DNA of 64,000 bases from Arthrobacter sp. zg-Y1110 (GCF_025244865.1 NZ_CP104272.1:2728001-2792000); one strand, 5' to 3'. Positions 38,607-55,329 are shown, counted from the stretch's first letter. Notes: a model not told the origin generated them from the letters alone. Made by a program: numbers and translations.

Positions 38607-38623
38607 ACACTACCTCCCAGTGT
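38607..38623. promoter_or_regulatory. inverted repeat upstream of pobA (operator candidate)
   Basis: ACACT-N7-AGTGT lies 30 bases before the pobA start. Its position overlaps where the pobA promoter or leader should be. Either IclR-family regulator nearby could bind it; nothing in the sequence decides which. Confidence 0.3.
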
Positions 38624-38724
38624 GACTGCCGGCACACGGGGAGCAGCAAAGTGATTCTCATTGAATGGGAAATCGGTGGGTATCCGGCGCCGCGGATAGT
38701 CAGGGCGCGGTTCACGGGTCCGGT

Positions 38725-40020
38725 TTAGGGACCGGTTTGCCGTCCGGGGGCGGGCAGTGGCTCCGGCTCCGCGGGAAGCTCCGAGGCCAGCAGCGCACCC
38801 CGCCGGGGCACCCCTATCAGCAGCAGGAACACGCACTGGCCCAATGCCACGGCCACGGCCAGCCAAAGGGTCGGCACAGCACCGATCCAGCCCAGCAGCA
38901 CCGCTCCGAGGACACCGCCCAGCACAACGGAGCCCTGGGTGAGGGTGCGACGGGTGGACGAAACGCGGGCCAGAAGGTCATCCGGGATCAGTGCAGTGGT
39001 CAGGGCCGAGCTGTTCACCATCATCAGGCCAAGAGCGAGGCCGAAAAGGGTGAACGATACCCCGATGCTCAGCACCGCGAGATGCGGCCACAGTGCAGTG
39101 AGCGGCACGAGCGCGAAGTTCAGCGGCATCATCAGCGCTGCCAGCAGCATGGCGCGGAGCGGGCCGATCGCCTTCCCAATACGCGGGGCCAGCACCGCAC
39201 CGACGATTCCGCCGACGGCGCTGACGGACCAGATGGCACCGAAGAGCGCCGGGTCCATTGCCAGATCGTGAAGGATGAACCAGGACTCGGCAGCCTGGTA
39301 GAGACCGGCGGCGAAGTTGTTGGTAGTGGTAGTCATGATCAGTGCCAGCAGAACGCGATGGCCGGCGATGAACCTGACCCCCGTCGCGACGGCTTCCCGG
39401 ATGCCCGGCCGATCCGTCTTCGGCGGGGCCGGGTTGTCCGGGGGCAGCCGGGCCAGTCCCGCGGCGGCGACCAGCTGTGTGGCTGCGCTTACGGCAAGCA
39501 CGGCCGGCGCCGGGAGAAGCCGCACCAGTATCCCGCCGGCCGCCGGACCGGCCAGGGACACCACCTGCTCGGAGGCCATCAGCGAAGATGCGGCATCGGC
39601 GATCCGGTGCCGTCCCACCAGCCTCGGCAATACCGAGGTATGGGCGGCCATAAAGAACACGTCGGCAATCCCGACCACCAGGATCACGAGCAGCAGCTGC
39701 CATGCCTCCAGCCAGCCCAGGAAGAACGACGCAACGGCCCAGGCATAGGCTGCTGCACGGACCCAGGTCATGGCGAGCATGGTCCGCCGCTGCCCCCACC
39801 GGTCAACAGCCACCCCTGCCACCAGCCCGAAGAGCAGCGGCCCGGCGCTGCTTAGGGGTGCGGCCAGCCCGGCTTGGAACGGCGTAGCGCCGAGCACGGA
39901 GATCATTCCCACAGACACGGCAAACACGGCGACATCACGGCCGGCGTGCACCGCAGTGGTAGCCAGCCACAGGCCGCGGAAAGCAGGCAGCGCCCAGACG
40001 CCCGCCCCTGATTTTGCCAC
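38725..40020 (-). CDS. MFS transporter, EntS/macrolide-efflux type
   Basis: A 431-residue protein with about 12 predicted membrane segments. VDRWGQRRTMLAM matches the MFS loop 2-3 motif (D-R-x-G-R-R type), and the overall pattern resembles EntS-like exporters. Start GTG at 40020. It lies between pobA and an IclR regulator on the same strand. The substrate is unknown; an aromatic acid importer of the PcaK type is unlikely because the family resemblance is to drug and siderophore exporters. Confidence 0.75.
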   Translation of the reverse strand: MAKSGAGVWALPAFRGLWLATTAVHAGRDVAVFAVSVGMISVLGATPFQAGLAAPLSSAGPLLFGLVAGVAVDRWGQRRTMLAMTWVRAAAYAWAVASFFLGWLEAWQLLLVILVVGIADVFFMAAHTSVLPRLVGRHRIADAASSLMASEQVVSLAGPAAGGILVRLLPAPAVLAVSAATQLVAAAGLARLPPDNPAPPKTDRPGIREAVATGVRFIAGHRVLLALIMTTTTNNFAAGLYQAAESWFILHDLAMDPALFGAIWSVSAVGGIVGAVLAPRIGKAIGPLRAMLLAALMMPLNFALVPLTALWPHLAVLSIGVSFTLFGLALGLMMVNSSALTTALIPDDLLARVSSTRRTLTQGSVVLGGVLGAVLLGWIGAVPTLWLAVAVALGQCVFLLLIGVPRRGALLASELPAEPEPLPAPGRQTGP

Positions 40021-40182
40021 TCTGTCCCCCGTTGTGCCGCTCCGTTTGGTGCCGGCACGGAAGTGCCGGAGAAGGTCCCGGCAGGATGTGCTGCCGGCCC
40101 GGCACTACTATTACCCGGAAGTCCGCCGCCGGCCTGCAGCGCCACGCGGCACGGCCGGTTCCGGCCATGCCCGGCCGGTGGG

Positions 40183-40950
40183 TCAGCGCTGGTAGTGGGG
40201 TCCTGCGGCCTCTGCCCGGACGCCCAGGCCGCGGGAGATTCCGCGGGCAGCAGTCATCAGCGCCGGGATGGTCGAAGAGATGTGTTCGCTGCCGGTGGGC
40301 ACCACGACTCCGATCGCGGCCACGGCCGTGCCGCCCGGGCCGAAGACGGGCACGGCTATTCCCGTGGTGTCCGGAACGACGGCGCCGGGCAGGCTTGCGC
40401 TGCCTTCCAGGCGCATTTTTGCCCAGGAAGAACGCAGCCGCTTTTCCTCGGAGGCATCCGGGTTCTGCTGCGCCAGGTACTCCTCCTGTACGTGCCGCGG
40501 CGAGTGGGCCATCATCACCATCCCCGATGAGGAGACGTGGACAGGGAGCCGGCCGGCGACCTTCGCGTGGTTCAGCACCGATCCGTGGCTGGAGAGGCGT
40601 TCGATGAACAGCACCTCATCCTGGCGCAGCACGGACAGCTGGGTGTGCTGCCGAACCACTGCCTGGATGTCTTCCATAAACGGCATGGCAATCTGTTTGA
40701 GGCCGAGGGCGGCGGAGCTGCGGTTGGCCAGTTCCCACAGGCGAAGGCCCAGACGGACGCCGCCGTCGGCCTCCCGCTGCAGGAAGCCGTGCCCCATCAA
40801 TTCGTTCACGATCCGGTGCGCGGTGGACAGCGGCAGCCCGGCGCGGCGGGCCAGCATGGCGATGGGCATGGCCTGGTGGGTTTCGTCGAAGGCACTGATG
40901 ACCCGCACGATCCGGCTGGTCATGGACTCGCCGCTCGGGGAATTGGCCAT
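40183..40950 (-). CDS. IclR-family transcriptional regulator
   Basis: The 255-residue protein has the IclR winged HTH (about 10-75, with IAMLARRAGLPLSTAHRIVN) and the effector-binding domain with QDEVLFIERLSSHG and VSSSGMVMMAHSP. It is the first gene after the rpoC terminator, 162 bases upstream of the MFS gene on the same strand. It could control the MFS gene or pobA, since many pobA genes have a dedicated regulator. The ligand is not inferable from sequence. Confidence 0.8.
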   Translation of the reverse strand: MANSPSGESMTSRIVRVISAFDETHQAMPIAMLARRAGLPLSTAHRIVNELMGHGFLQREADGGVRLGLRLWELANRSSAALGLKQIAMPFMEDIQAVVRQHTQLSVLRQDEVLFIERLSSHGSVLNHAKVAGRLPVHVSSSGMVMMAHSPRHVQEEYLAQQNPDASEEKRLRSSWAKMRLEGSASLPGAVVPDTTGIAVPVFGPGGTAVAAIGVVVPTGSEHISSTIPALMTAARGISRGLGVRAEAAGPHYQR

Positions 40951-41011
40951 TGTTTAAGTCTCGCACAGCCAATATCCGGCACGGCGACTATCCCGGCCTA
41001 GCCGTTAAACG

Positions 41012-41048
41012 CGGCAGGTCCCGCACCCTGGGGGTGCGGGACCTGCCG
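41012..41048 (-). terminator. rpoC terminator
   Basis: A perfect 17-base-pair stem (41012-41028 with 41032-41048) and a 3-base loop lies 39 bases after the rpoC stop. The minus-strand tail is CGTTTAAC, a short T-run. It separates the rpoBC transcript from the IclR gene downstream. Confidence 0.85.
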
Positions 41049-41086
41049 TTGACGCTGCGCACTACATGCGGCGCCGGTTGCCTTGG

Positions 41087-44977
<3,891 letters not shown>

Positions 44978-45136
44978 GGGTCCCTGTTCTCTCTTGTTCT
45001 CTAAATCTGAATGTCTCGGGGTACGGAAAGAGCTCTAGGTGACCATCCCACTGGCGCCAGGCGGTCCGGGTTAGGCGGCTTTAATATTCCGTTGCGAGCT
45101 CTGCGAGCCGCGGAATTTCGTTGCCGCCGTTCCGGA

Positions 45137-45160
45137 CCGTCCCGGCGCCAGCCGGGACGG
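45137..45160 (-). other. hairpin in the rpoB-rpoC spacer
   Basis: A perfect 10-base-pair stem CCGTCCCGGC with its complement and a 4-base loop lies 9 bases after the rpoB stop. There is no T-run on the minus strand, so it looks like an mRNA-stability or processing element rather than a terminator. Confidence 0.45.
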
Positions 45161-45168
45161 TGATACTG

Positions 45169-48669
<3,501 letters not shown>

Positions 48670-49177
48670 GAGGGATCCTTCCACAGACCTTCAGGCGTGT
48701 TTCACGCCTCCTCCCCTGCACGATGCGGACCGAGTCCGTGTGCGTCCCAGTGTCCGGCATGGGGCCTATCCACAGGTTGCGGATACTGCCCGGCACGGAA
48801 CGAAGCCCACCGCTATATGAAGGCTGAAGGTTAACAGGAGGAAGCAAATATCCACTATAGGGCATTATGGGCAGACAAGTCTACCCGGTATCTGAACCCT
48901 GCTTCGCTCAACCCCTCCGAAAGGATGTTCCGGGGATCGAATTTCCGGCTGACTCATCTGAGACTAATCCCGGAATCGAGGGGGAGCTACAGGCTGCACC
49001 GGCGCACCGTTCACGCATCGGATACAGATACCTTACCGCACAACGGCGCTTTTATGCGTGCCCGCATGGTGTGCAGTGCCGCGGACCCCTGTGACGGCGC
49101 TCTCCCCCGGCGCGCCGGGGTGGCGTAGCCTTATCCCTGTCTTCAATGACGAATACACCGACGAAAGCGATGCACGA
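48670..49177. promoter_or_regulatory. divergent rpoB / thiolase region
   Basis: About 500 bases without a convincing gene. On the minus strand TATAGT (48859-48854) is a possible -10 for rpoB, giving a leader of about 180 bases; no clear -35 was seen. A small palindrome AGACAAGTCT is at 48873-48882, related in sequence to the AGTCT/AGACT repeats before the S10 and str operons but in opposite order. On the plus strand TAGCCT (49126-49131) is a weak -10 for the thiolase gene. Confidence 0.3.
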
Positions 49178-50413
49178 GTGACTAACGCACCCACAAGCAC
49201 CTCCGCAGCCCGCGAGGGCGCCGCCGTTCCCGAAGTGGTTATTGTCGGGGGCGCACGTACGCCCCAGGGCCGCCTGAACGGCCAGCTGTCCGCCTTCACG
49301 GCCGTCGAGCTCGGCGCGTTTGCCATCAAGGGCGCGCTGGACAAAGCCGGCGTTGATGCCGCGGCTGTCGACTCCGTCATCATGGGGCATGTGGTGCAGG
49401 CCGGCTGCGGGCAGAACCCCGCCCGCCAGGCCTCCATCAAGGCCGGCATCGGCTGGGACGTCCCGGCGGTCACCGTCAACAAGGTCTGCCTGTCCGGCCT
49501 GGCTGCGGTGATTGATGCCGCTCGGCTGATCCGCGGCGGCGAGGCCACCGTGGTGGTGGCCGGCGGCCAGGAATCCATGACCCGCGGACCACACCTGCTT
49601 CCCGGTTCCCGGCAGGGCTGGAACTACGGCAACATTTCCGCACTGGATTCGGTGGCACACGACGGCCTCACTGATGCCTTCGACAACGATTCCATGGGCA
49701 TTTCCACCGAGCGGGGAAACACGAAGCTGGCCATCAAGCGCCTGGAGCAGGACGAAGTAGCCGCTGCCTCGCACCGGCGTGCGGCAGCCGCCATGGCCTC
49801 CGGGATCTTCGACGCGGAAATCGTTCCCGTGACGGTGCCGCAGCGCCGCGGAGAGCCCCTGGTCCTTACCTCGGACGAAGGCGTGCGGCCCAACACCACC
49901 GTGGATACGCTGGCGGGCCTTCGTCCGGCGTTCGATTCCGAAGGAACCATCACGGCAGGCAACTCCTCTCCCCTGTCCGACGGTGCGGCAGCACTGATCA
50001 TCACGACCCGGGACTACGCCGAAGCCAACGGATTGAATGTCCTCGCCGCCGTCGGGCTTCCCGGCCAGGTCGCGGGCCCGGACAACACGCTGCATTCCCA
50101 GCCCTCCAATGCCCTCTTCGCCGCGCTCGGGCGGGCCGGCTGGAGCACCTCGGACCTGGACTTCATCGAGATCAACGAGGCCTTCGGTGCCGTGGCGGTC
50201 CAGTCCCTCAACGAACTGGGGATGGACCTTGAACAGTGCAACCTGCACGGCGGAGCGATCGCACTCGGGCATCCGATCGGCGCCTCGGGCGCCCGGCTGG
50301 CCCTCACGGCAGCGCATGAGCTTGCCCGGCGCGGATCCGGCCGGGCCGGCGTCGCGCTCTGCGGCGGCGGCGGGCAGGGCGAGGCGCTGCTGCTTTACCG
50401 CGAAGAGGCATAA
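49178..50413 (+). CDS. acetyl-CoA acetyltransferase (thiolase family)
   Basis: Condenses or cleaves acetoacetyl-CoA / 3-ketoacyl-CoA. The GTG at 49178 gives 411 residues. Active-site residues are Cys104 in NKVCLSGL, His365 in GHPIGASG and Cys395 in CGGGGQG; the C-terminal CGGGGQG form favours a biosynthetic-type acetyl-CoA acetyltransferase over PcaF. EVVIVGGARTPQGRLNG marks the N-terminus. It stands alone on the plus strand between rpoB and rplL. Confidence 0.88.
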   Translation: MTNAPTSTSAAREGAAVPEVVIVGGARTPQGRLNGQLSAFTAVELGAFAIKGALDKAGVDAAAVDSVIMGHVVQAGCGQNPARQASIKAGIGWDVPAVTVNKVCLSGLAAVIDAARLIRGGEATVVVAGGQESMTRGPHLLPGSRQGWNYGNISALDSVAHDGLTDAFDNDSMGISTERGNTKLAIKRLEQDEVAAASHRRAAAAMASGIFDAEIVPVTVPQRRGEPLVLTSDEGVRPNTTVDTLAGLRPAFDSEGTITAGNSSPLSDGAAALIITTRDYAEANGLNVLAAVGLPGQVAGPDNTLHSQPSNALFAALGRAGWSTSDLDFIEINEAFGAVAVQSLNELGMDLEQCNLHGGAIALGHPIGASGARLALTAAHELARRGSGRAGVALCGGGGQGEALLLYREEA

Positions 50414-50458
50414 CCGCCCCGGAGCAGCTGCCCCGGAGTGACCGCCCCGAAATCAAAA

Positions 50459-50494
50459 CAGAAGGCCCCGTTCCTTTCGGAACGGGGCCTTCTG
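50459..50494. terminator. bidirectional terminator between thiolase and rplL
   Basis: A perfect 16-base-pair stem (50459-50474 with 50479-50494) and a 4-base loop. Downstream on the plus strand lies CTAAGCGTTTTT and on the minus strand TGTTTTG, so it can end both the thiolase and the rplJL transcripts. Confidence 0.9.
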
Positions 50495-50526
50495 CTAAGC
50501 GTTTTTATGCTGTGAGGCAGTAAAAA

Positions 50527-50901
50527 CTACTTGACGGTGACGGTGGCGCCGGCAGCTTCGAGAGCTTCCTTGGCCTTGTCAGCGGCTTCCTTGTTGGCGC
50601 CTTCGAGGACGGCCTTCGGAGCGCTGTCAACCAGGTCCTTGGCTTCCTTCAGACCCAGCGAGGTCAGGGAGCGAACTTCCTTGATCACTGCGATCTTCTT
50701 GTCGCCGGCAGCTTCGAGGATGACGTCGAATTCGGTCTTCTCTTCAGCGGCTTCAGCGGCACCGGCAGCGGGGCCGGCAACTGCAACAGCAGCAGCGGTG
50801 ACGTCGAACGTCTCCTCGAAGAGCTTCACGAAATCGGAGAGCTCGATGATGGACAGTTCCTTGAAAGCTTCAATGAGCTCTTCGTTGGTGAGCTTCGCCA
50901 T
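50527..50901 (-). CDS. rplL: 50S ribosomal protein L7/L12
   Basis: The acidic stalk protein that recruits translation GTPases. The 124-residue product has an N-terminal dimerisation helix ([20 protein letters not shown]), an Ala-rich hinge and the C-terminal domain with [20 protein letters not shown]. Located 61 bases after rplJ in the same transcription unit. Confidence 0.98.
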   Translation of the reverse strand: MAKLTNEELIEAFKELSIIELSDFVKLFEETFDVTAAAVAVAGPAAGAAEAAEEKTEFDVILEAAGDKKIAVIKEVRSLTSLGLKEAKDLVDSAPKAVLEGANKEAADKAKEALEAAGATVTVK

Positions 50902-50962
50902 GGTGTGGCGTCCTTCCTATAGTTGGTGCACGCAGGCACCGGAGATTGATGGAGAAGAGGAA

Positions 50963-51532
50963 TTACTCTTCGGTGGCTGCTTCTGCTGCCGGAGCTTCTT
51001 CTGCAGCGGCCGGAGCCTCTTCTGCAGCGGAGGCAGCGGGGGCGCCGCTTTCCTCTTCAAGCTTCATGCGCAGTGCATCAGCCGTGCGGGCGAGCATGGA
51101 CATCGGTGCCTTGAGGACACCGGCGACGCGTGCAAGCTGGAACTCACGGGACTCAAGGGCAGCCAGTGCGGCTACACCGGAGGCATCCAGGGCATTGCCC
51201 TCGAAGACACCGGTCTTGATGATGAGCTGCGGGTTGGTCTTGGCAAAATCCGTCAGGCTCTTTGCAGCTGCAACTGCGTCACCCTTGATGAAGGCAATTG
51301 CAGTAGGTCCGGCAAGCTGGCCTTCGAACGCGTCGATGCCGGCTTCCTTGGCTGCAATGCCAGTCAGGGTGTTCTTTACGACCGAGTACTTGGTGTCCTG
51401 GCCGAGCGAACGACGCAGCTCCTTGAGCTGTGCAACGGTGAGCCCGCGGTATTCGGTTAGGACAGCAGCGGTCGATTCCTTGAAATCGGTGGTGATTTCC
51501 TCGACTGCTGACACCTTTGTTGGCGTTGCCAT
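50963..51532 (-). CDS. rplJ: 50S ribosomal protein L10
   Basis: L10 anchors the L7/L12 stalk to 23S rRNA and, as a complex with L12, represses its own mRNA. The ATG at 51532 with AAGGAGGG upstream gives 189 residues starting MATPTKVSAVEEITTDFKES, with LTVAQLKELRRSLGQ and KNTLTGIAAKEAGID. The C-terminal 25 residues are an Ala/Glu-rich tail beyond the L12-binding helix. Confidence 0.98.
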   Translation of the reverse strand: MATPTKVSAVEEITTDFKESTAAVLTEYRGLTVAQLKELRRSLGQDTKYSVVKNTLTGIAAKEAGIDAFEGQLAGPTAIAFIKGDAVAAAKSLTDFAKTNPQLIIKTGVFEGNALDASGVAALAALESREFQLARVAGVLKAPMSMLARTADALRMKLEEESGAPAASAAEEAPAAAEEAPAAEAATEE

Positions 51533-51861
51533 AACCCTCCTTCCGGGGAAATAGTGCCGGTGGATCGGGTCCCGAACATAAAAAACGCCCCGGGCAGATG
51601 CACGGGGCTTCACTCTACGGACACGTGTTCCGGAGTGCAGTTCGTTCACCTGCGCAGGCCGCCCTATCAAGGGACTTTCGGATGTTTGTCCAACCGGGTT
51701 CCACACGTGGCGGGCTGAAGGTTCAGCCTTACGGTGGGATTGAATGCACATCGACCGACGGTCTTTGGTAGTTCCAGAGTACGGGAGATTGCGACGGGGA
51801 ACAAATCCCGGGGGCCGGCGGCATCATCCGGCAGAGGCCGGACTCAGCTGCCACCCGAATG
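51533..51861 (-). promoter_or_regulatory. rplJ leader region with attenuator
   Basis: These 329 bases upstream of rplJ hold no convincing gene. An intrinsic terminator (listed separately) sits only 47 bases before the rplJ ATG, leaving no space for a promoter after it, so rplJL transcription has to pass through it. The position matches the L10-leader attenuators known from other Gram-positives. The RNA fold that binds L10 was not modelled. Confidence 0.5.
51580..51608 (-). terminator. intrinsic terminator in the rplJ leader
   Basis: On the minus strand GCCCCG, a 10-base loop and CGGGGC are followed by GTTTTTTATG. The stem is 6 base pairs (51603-51608 with 51587-51592) and the T-run is six (51585-51580). 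It could also end transcripts from the upstream acetyltransferase gene. Confidence 0.7.
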
Positions 51862-52944
51862 TCATTCGGCGGACAGCTCCTTTTGCCACTCCCCGGAGTA
51901 GCCGATGGGCCGGAAGCCAAGCCGCTCGTTAATGGAGAGCATGTACCGGTTCTCCTCGGCATTCCAGGTGTAGACCCGGCGTGCTTCGGGCACCATCTGC
52001 CGGAGCCGTACCAGGTTCGCGGCCTTGAGCAGCATGCCCAGGCGATTTCCCCGGTGGCTTTCCAGCACCAGGGTGTCGTCCTGATAAACCACGGCAGGGT
52101 TGTTGCGGAAGATTTCCAGGACGGTATGCCCGGCAAGTTCGCCTGTCGCGACCTGCCGTGCGGCACTGACCAGGACCTCGGCGTCCATGTCGCGGGCCTG
52201 TGCCTCGGCCTCCCGTACCCGTGCTTCGTTCCATACTTCCTCCGCCAGGTCCAGTCCTCCCATCGGCGCATCGATGCTCATCTTCTGCCGCAGAAGCGCG
52301 TAGGCATCCACCAGGTCCGGAGGGCAGGCCCCGCTCCAGAAGACGAGTTCGTAGTCCGATCCGGCTACGGCCCTCGCCTGCTCCAGCACGGCTTCATCAT
52401 CTGCAGCGCTTCCCAGCTCCAGCCGGCTGACGCGGTCCACCAGTTCCAGCCGGAAGCCCAACGCGGAAGCGAACAAGGCGGCGGCGTCCTGCGGGACCAG
52501 CGACGGGGTATGGGCGATCGGGTCCGACGTCTCACCGGAGGGCAAATGGTCCGTCTCCGCCATGAGCATGCGCCGGTTGTCCGCCGCCGCCAGTTGCTCC
52601 GCCGCGGCGTAGAGCTGCGTTCCAACGCCGCGGCGCCGGGCGGAAGGTGCAACCACAACGTTGACCGTTCCACTGTGCAGGTTGTCCGTCAACGGGAGGT
52701 TTATCTGGGCCACTCCCACGATGTCAGCCCCGGCCCGGGCGACCAGGAGCTCCCGCCGCCGGGTCGGAGTACTGCGACGGCCGGCAAGCTGCGCCTGCGG
52801 CGGGCCGTAAAAGTCGTCATTGCCCCAGAACTCACGCAGCTGGGCATTCAGGAGCTCGGCAACGGCGATGAAATCCGCGGCCCCCGGTGCGTCCAGGCCG
52901 GACGGTACGGCAATCGGCTCGATGGACACGGGCAGTTGAGTCAT
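51862..52944 (-). CDS. double-domain GNAT acetyltransferase
   Basis: The 360-residue protein has two GNAT folds. The first (about 20-190) carries a good acetyl-CoA motif A, VVVAPSARRRGVGTQLYAAA. The second (about 200-360) has SHRGNRLGMLLKAANLVRLR and ends with an ENRYMLSINERLGFRPIGYS motif B. The ATG at 52944 is chosen for the AGGA eight bases upstream. Mycothiol synthase (MshD) is also a double GNAT, but its usual length is about 300 residues and I see no decisive MshD feature, so no symbol is given. It lies alone between rplA and rplJ on the same strand. Confidence 0.8.
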   Translation of the reverse strand: MTQLPVSIEPIAVPSGLDAPGAADFIAVAELLNAQLREFWGNDDFYGPPQAQLAGRRSTPTRRRELLVARAGADIVGVAQINLPLTDNLHSGTVNVVVAPSARRRGVGTQLYAAAEQLAAADNRRMLMAETDHLPSGETSDPIAHTPSLVPQDAAALFASALGFRLELVDRVSRLELGSAADDEAVLEQARAVAGSDYELVFWSGACPPDLVDAYALLRQKMSIDAPMGGLDLAEEVWNEARVREAEAQARDMDAEVLVSAARQVATGELAGHTVLEIFRNNPAVVYQDDTLVLESHRGNRLGMLLKAANLVRLRQMVPEARRVYTWNAEENRYMLSINERLGFRPIGYSGEWQKELSAE

Positions 52945-53013
52945 GGCACACATCCTGCCGCACGGACGCCGAGCTTCAAAAGCCGAAGCGGGATGCACAG
53001 CGGCCGGACACAA

Positions 53014-53047
53014 AAGAGCGGCCGCAGCAAAGGCTGCGGCCGCTCTT
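53014..53047 (-). terminator. rplKA terminator
   Basis: A perfect 15-base-pair stem (53014-53028 with 53033-53047) with a 4-base loop lies 30 bases after the rplA stop, followed on the minus strand by TTTTGTG. Confidence 0.88.
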
Positions 53048-53077
53048 CGGGGAGGTATCCCCAGGTACTACTGCTGA

Positions 53078-53785
53078 CTATGCGTCGGCGAGAACCTTGG
53101 TGACGTTCGGGTCAACGCTGATGCTCGGTCCGAACGTGGTGGACACGGTCGCCTTGGAGATGTAGCGGCCCTTGGCTGCCGACGGCTTGAGGCGAAGGAC
53201 CTCTTCCAGAGCTGCTGCGTAGTTCTCAGCCAGCTTCTGGGCGTCGAAGGACACCTTGCCGATGATGAAGTGCAGGTTGGAGTGCTTGTCGACGCGGAAG
53301 TCGATCTTGCCACCCTTGATGTCCGTAACGGCCTTGGCCACGTTCGGGGTAACCGTGCCGGTCTTCGGGTTCGGCATGAGGTTACGCGGGCCGAGCACGC
53401 GGCCCAGGCGGCCGACCTTGCCCATCATGTCCGGGGTAGCCACTGCGGCGTCGAAGTCGGTCCAGCCTGCTGCAACCTTTTCGATCATGTCATCGGAACC
53501 AACGAAGTCGGCGCCGGCAGCGATTGCTGCTTCAGCCTTCTCGCCGGTCGCGAAAACGAGGACGCGGGCCGTCTTGCCGGTGCCGTGGGGCAGGTTGACC
53601 GTGCCGCGGACCATCTGGTCAGCCTTACGGGGGTCAACGCCCAGGCGGAAAGCCACCTCAACGGTTGCGTCGAACTTGGAAGGATTGGTGTCCTTCGCCA
53701 GCTCTACAGCCTCGACCGGTGCGTACAGCTTGTCCGCATCGATCTTGGCTGCAGCTGCTTCATATGCTTTGCTGCGCTTTGCCAT
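53078..53785 (-). CDS. rplA: 50S ribosomal protein L1
   Basis: L1 forms the mobile E-site stalk and represses rplKA translation in many bacteria. The 235-residue product starts [20 protein letters not shown] and carries [20 protein letters not shown] and the signature [17 protein letters not shown]. Normal length. It follows rplK after 113 bases. Confidence 0.98.
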   Translation of the reverse strand: MAKRSKAYEAAAAKIDADKLYAPVEAVELAKDTNPSKFDATVEVAFRLGVDPRKADQMVRGTVNLPHGTGKTARVLVFATGEKAEAAIAAGADFVGSDDMIEKVAAGWTDFDAAVATPDMMGKVGRLGRVLGPRNLMPNPKTGTVTPNVAKAVTDIKGGKIDFRVDKHSNLHFIIGKVSFDAQKLAENYAAALEEVLRLKPSAAKGRYISKATVSTTFGPSISVDPNVTKVLADA

Positions 53786-53898
53786 CTGCTTTTTCTCCTT
53801 GTGCAGTTGTGGTCTGTCGGACCGCGCCGGGCCCTGCCACGCGCCGTCGCCCGTTAGGGTCGGCGGCAGTTATGTGAATGTGAAACGAGTACGGGGAC

Positions 53899-54330
53899 TT
53901 AGCCCTGTACCGTGATGCCCATCGAACGGGCGGTGCCGGCGATGATCTTGGCAGCTGCCTGGACATCGTTGGCGTTGAGGTCTTCCATCTTCATGGTGGC
54001 GATCTCTTCGACCTGTGCCTGGGTCAGGTTGGCAACCTTGGTGGTGTGCGGGGTTGCGGAACCCTTGGCGACACCGGCAGCCTTCTTGATCAGCTGTGCA
54101 GCCGGAGGAGTCTTCGTGATGAAGGTGAAGGAACGGTCTTCGTAGACGGTGATTTCCACCGGGATAACGTTGCCGCGCTGGGATTCCGTTGCAGCGTTGT
54201 ACGCCTTGCAGAATTCCATGATGTTGACACCGTGCTGGCCAAGTGCCGGACCAATCGGAGGAGCCGGGTTGGCGGCACCTGCGTTGATCTGCAGCTTGAT
54301 GAGGCCGGTGACCTTTTTCTTGGGGGCCAT
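53899..54330 (-). CDS. rplK: 50S ribosomal protein L11
   Basis: L11 is part of the GTPase-associated centre and is needed for RelA activation and thiopeptide binding. The 143-residue protein has [20 protein letters not shown] with the conserved Pro residues of the thiopeptide site, [16 protein letters not shown] and the C-terminal [14 protein letters not shown]. Confidence 0.98.
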   Translation of the reverse strand: MAPKKKVTGLIKLQINAGAANPAPPIGPALGQHGVNIMEFCKAYNAATESQRGNVIPVEITVYEDRSFTFITKTPPAAQLIKKAAGVAKGSATPHTTKVANLTQAQVEEIATMKMEDLNANDVQAAAKIIAGTARSMGITVQG

Positions 54331-54370
54331 GAAAGGGTCCTTCTCTAAATTATGTTCCCGAAGGACAGGA

Positions 54371-54415
54371 GCGTCCGTCCGGGGCGGTGGCCGCCATGGC
54401 TTGGCGGCCGGACGC
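54371..54415 (-). promoter_or_regulatory. hairpin in the rplK leader (possible L1 control site)
   Basis: An inner 8-base-pair stem GGCCGCCA/TGGCGGCC (54389-54396 with 54402-54409) is topped on an outer 6-base-pair stem GCGTCC/GGACGC (54371-54376 with 54410-54415), separated on one side by 12 unpaired bases. It lies 41-85 bases before rplK. A long asymmetric internal loop in this leader is where L1 binds in other bacteria; no L1 consensus was confirmed. Confidence 0.4.
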
Positions 54416-54459
54416 TGCCTGCAGGTTAAAGCGGACCTGCGGACAGCGAAATCTGATAG

Positions 54460-55233
54460 CTACTGGAGCTTCGTGACCTGGCCGAAGCCGAGGGTCACAG
54501 GCGTCTCGCGCTCGAAGATGGTCACGAGGACCACCAGCTGCTGGGACTCGGGCTTGATCTCCGAGATGGTGGCCTGGAGCGTCTCGAACGGGCCTTCGTT
54601 GACCGTTACGGGCTCGCCGATCTCGAAGTCAACGGCAATGTTGGAAGACTGCTGCTGTGCAGGCTTGCCGGCCTCGGTCTTCGGGGAAACGATCGTGTGC
54701 TCGAGCATCGAGTACACCTCGGACAGGCTCAGCGGAGTCGGGTTGTGTGCATTGCCCACGAAGCCGGTCACGCCGGGGGTGTGCCGGACAACGCCCCAGG
54801 ACTCATCGGTGAGGTTCATGCGCACCAGGACGTAGCCGGGAATGCGGACGCGGTTGACGATCTTCCGCGTGGTGTTCTTGATCTCGACGACTTCTTCCAT
54901 CGGGACCTGGATTTCGAAGATGTCCTCTTCCATGTCCAGCGTCTGGATGCGGGTCTCAAGGTTGGACTTCACGCGGTTTTCGTAGCCGGCGTAGGAGTGG
55001 ATGACGTACCAGTCACCCTCCTGGCGGCGCAGCTTGGCCTTGAAGGCAACAGCCGGATCTTCCTCGGGCTCAGCGTCTTCTGCGGAATCGGCAGCCTCTT
55101 CGGCTGCGTTTTCTTCGTCTGCCGAAGCATCAACAGCAGCGGGCGCCTCGTCGACGTCGGCTGCGGTCATCTGATCCTCGGTATCCAGATCAGCGTTGTC
55201 ATTGATCTGTGATTCGAGTTCTTGCTCGGACAC
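54460..55233 (-). CDS. nusG: transcription termination/antitermination factor NusG
   Basis: NusG binds RNA polymerase and links it to Rho or the ribosome. The 257-residue protein has an acidic N-terminal extension (residues 1-80, rich in Glu, Asp, Ala), the NGN domain with [20 protein letters not shown], and the KOW domain with [20 protein letters not shown]. The long acidic N-terminus is usual for actinobacterial NusG. Start GTG at 55233. Confidence 0.98.
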   Translation of the reverse strand: MSEQELESQINDNADLDTEDQMTAADVDEAPAAVDASADEENAAEEAADSAEDAEPEEDPAVAFKAKLRRQEGDWYVIHSYAGYENRVKSNLETRIQTLDMEEDIFEIQVPMEEVVEIKNTTRKIVNRVRIPGYVLVRMNLTDESWGVVRHTPGVTGFVGNAHNPTPLSLSEVYSMLEHTIVSPKTEAGKPAQQQSSNIAVDFEIGEPVTVNEGPFETLQATISEIKPESQQLVVLVTIFERETPVTLGFGQVTKLQ

Positions 55234-55329
55234 GTAGATTCCTGCTTTCTTCTTCAGAGCACTATCGGGTTTGTCACTAGCTCATGGTCTCCGGTTCCAC
55301 GCCCAGCGGGCGGAACCTTAGGTCTCTGG

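Noticed and set aside
38725..40020. PcaK-type aromatic acid importer
   Set aside because: The sequence resembles EntS-like efflux proteins rather than the aromatic acid:H+ symporter family.
48872..48883. AGACAAGTCT palindrome upstream of rpoB as a third copy of the S10/str element
   Set aside because: The arms are in the opposite order and the spacer differs, so it is not clearly the same element.
51862..52944. Firm mshD call
   Set aside because: Two GNAT domains fit, but length is greater than usual and no diagnostic residue could be recognised.
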